Assembly (NCBI GenBank): GCA_002779045.1
Contig: PEXO01000450.1
Location: 1 to 6,841 of the forward strand
Origin: Elusimicrobia bacterium CG08_land_8_20_14_0_20_59_10
Lineage (GTDB): Bacteria; Elusimicrobiota; Elusimicrobia; Elusimicrobiales; UBA9959
Direction of reading: 5' to 3'
DNA: 6,841 bases
In this document: positions 5,448 through 6,841 of the stretch, one piece after another
How the letters are laid out: every line of letters starts with the position of its first letter
How positions within the stretch are numbered: the stretch's first letter is position 1
Made by a program: the position numbers and the translations under genes
Notes under the pieces: generated by a model
What the model was told of the DNA's origin: nothing
Databases searched by the model: none
Seen by the model: the letters and a program-made list of their open reading frames with translations, nothing else

Positions 5448-6841
5448 TTACCGCACTATCGCTATCTTCTCTATCTTATCCAGCCCCGGGCCTTTTGCTT
5501 TTACATAATAGATCCCGCTGGCCGCCTTAGTCCCGGAAGAATTGGTGCCGTCCCAGTTCAGCGTGCCTTTGCCGGCGGGCGCGGTCCTTTCGTAAACGGT
5601 TTTTACCAGCGTACCGGCCTGGGTATAGACCTTTATGGAAAGCGCCCCCCCCGTCTGAAGCTCATACTTGATTATGGCGTTGGCACTAGCATGCGGCACC
5701 TTCGCGGGGTCGCCCAGGAGATTGTTATAGGTGATCATTGTTGTCTGGTCAGTGGAAAGATTGAAGGGCCTGGACCGGCCGAGAGAGACAGTTTTCCCCA
5801 TATGATTTTTGCCGAACACCTCAACGCTGACGGTTCCCACCCCGGGGTAGCGCAGGGCGAAGCCCGGCAGCACGCGCACGGTGCCGGTAATGACGGTGCG
5901 GCCCAGGGTGTCCGTGGCGTCATTATCGCAGGTAACGTCCTGCAGCAGCGACCCGGCAAGGTCCGTGCGGGCCAGCGCCAGCACATTCCCGTTGTGTTCG
6001 CGCAGCTGCGCGGAATAATATACCACCTCCGCCTGGTGCAGGGTGGAGGAGGTCGGCGCAATGCTCATCGGGAATTTCTCATGCGGAACCAGGAAGGAGA
6101 TCCTGTCATTATCGGCGGAGGAGCCGGCGTCAAGGTAGGCCTCCACCGCGCCCTTCTCTGTATAGGAAAAGCTCAAAGTATACGGCTCAAGGGAGTTGAC
6201 CCCGGAATTGCCGTAGTTATAGGTGTACGCGCCCGCCACTGCCAGGTAATACCTGCCGGCCGGGGCATAAGGGTAAGAAAGGCTGACGGACGGGGAGAGG
6301 GTAAGGCAGTCTCCGCTGTCGGGGCAATAGCCGCTGTAGTCGTTTATGACCGGCATGGCTTCGGCGATGCGTTTGCGGTTGGCATCGAAAAGGATCATAC
6401 CATAGGCTTTATAGGTTCCCTCCGCTCCGCCAGGCGGCAGGGTGAGCGTAGCCTGCAGGTTTCCTTCCGCCACAGGCAGGGAATAATAATCCAGGTCGGC
6501 TGACGGGGAGATGGTGGCGGAAATGGAGGAAAGCCCGGACAGTTCCGCCGCGCATTCCGGGCCGTTGTTGTTCTGGCACATGCCGCTATTTGCGGAGGTT
6601 TCATAAGAATCGCCCGCGGAACCGGGCACCGGTATGCTGTGAGCCCCGAAAGCGGTGGTTATCAGGTTAAGGTATGGAAACCCGGCGCCTCCGCAGCTGC
6701 CGGCCGCCAATACCTCCAGCTGTCTGCAGGCGTCCTTCACGGCGTCAAAATAATTGGTGAAATTATCGGGAAAATAGAAGAGCGCCGCCCAGAAAATAAC
6801 ATCGGCTACCGGCAGCCCCGAGAAGGTCCCGGAGGGGACGG
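5448..6841 (-). CDS. Large secreted protein: metallopeptidase-like tail, PPC domain and FlgD-like C-terminal domain; 5' end cut by window edge
   Basis: The frame is open from the window edge to TAA at 5450-5448, giving 463 residues of the C-terminal part; the GTG at 6740 is internal, because 33 codons without a stop precede it. Residues 1-68 (PVADVIFWAALFYFP, then NYFDAVKDACRQLEVLA, then ITTAFGAHS) resemble the helical C-terminal end of thermolysin- or fungalysin-type (M4/M36) metallopeptidases, but the HExxH site would lie outside the window. Residues about 106-225 fit a bacterial pre-peptidase C-terminal (PPC) beta-sandwich: ADLDYYSLPVAEGNL, GMILFDANRKR, APAGRYYLAVAG, EPYTLSFSY. Residues about 226-385 are a further strand-rich region I do not recognise. 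Residues 387-463 match FlgD-like Ig domains: IIKYELQ, LSIKVYTQAGTLVKTV, GTLNWDGTNSSG, ASGIYYVKAKG, KIEKIAIVR. Seven cysteines suggest disulfides in an exported protein. The PorV/PorQ-type gene follows after 9 bases. Confidence 0.88.
   Translation of the reverse strand, partial: VPSGTFSGLPVADVIFWAALFYFPDNFTNYFDAVKDACRQLEVLAAGSCGGAGFPYLNLITTAFGAHSIPVPGSAGDSYETSANSGMCQNNNGPECAAELSGLSSISATISPSADLDYYSLPVAEGNLQATLTLPPGGAEGTYKAYGMILFDANRKRIAEAMPVINDYSGYCPDSGDCLTLSPSVSLSYPYAPAGRYYLAVAGAYTYNYGNSGVNSLEPYTLSFSYTEKGAVEAYLDAGSSADNDRISFLVPHEKFPMSIAPTSSTLHQAEVVYYSAQLREHNGNVLALARTDLAGSLLQDVTCDNDATDTLGRTVITGTVRVLPGFALRYPGVGTVSVEVFGKNHMGKTVSLGRSRPFNLSTDQTTMITYNNLLGDPAKVPHASANAIIKYELQTGGALSIKVYTQAGTLVKTVYERTAPAGKGTLNWDGTNSSGTKAASGIYYVKAKGPGLDKIEKIAIVR

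Noticed and set aside
5397..6503. 368-codon open frame on the plus strand
   Set aside because: Antisense to the secreted PPC/FlgD-like protein and the start of the barrel gene. The domain motifs are on the minus strand, and the plus frame has no ribosome site or coherent domain pattern.

Overview
The window looks like chromosomal DNA of a GC-rich, Gram-negative (diderm) bacterium. Six protein genes are supported. One more short frame is doubtful. Five of the six products are exported or membrane-attached: a signal-anchored protein, a secreted FecR-domain protein, two lipoproteins, an outer-membrane barrel of the PorV/PorQ type, and the C-terminal part of a large secreted protein. The mix of a PorV/PorQ barrel, FlgD-like C-terminal domains, a FecR protein without a sigma-factor partner, and LPP20-type lipoproteins reminds me of Elusimicrobiota and similar environmental diderm lineages. 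That placement is an impression from gene content and was not tested.

Layout from left to right. (1) 1-792, minus strand: a diacylglycerol-kinase-family lipid kinase. Its 3' end lies outside the window, so it has no visible stop and is easily mistaken for the antisense open frame. (2) 793-1029: a 237-base gap with a small hairpin at the kinase start and a roughly 170-base element bounded by inverted CACAGAG-type repeats. (3) 1030-1689, minus strand: an unrecognised membrane-anchored protein. A short divergent promoter region of about 80 bases separates it from (4) 1770-2513, plus strand: a secreted FecR-domain protein with a coiled-coil tail. (5) 2529-2561: a strong bidirectional terminator between convergent genes. 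(6) 4096 down to 2580, minus strand: a two-gene lipoprotein operon (an LPP20/FlgP-like protein followed by a FlgT-N-like protein) with a GTGA overlap. It is driven by a near-consensus promoter at 4149-4177. (7) 6841 down to 4215, minus strand: the end of a large secreted protein (peptidase-like tail, PPC domain, FlgD-like C-terminal domain), followed 9 bases later by the PorV/PorQ-type barrel.

Two gene partnerships stand out. The LPP20 plus FlgT-N pair resembles the flgP/flgT accessory genes of the Vibrio flagellar outer-membrane rings, but no other flagellar gene is visible here. A secreted protein ending in a FlgD-like domain next to a PorV-type barrel recalls type IX secretion, where PorV handles cargo with C-terminal sorting domains. 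Both links are inferred from sequence resemblance read by eye.
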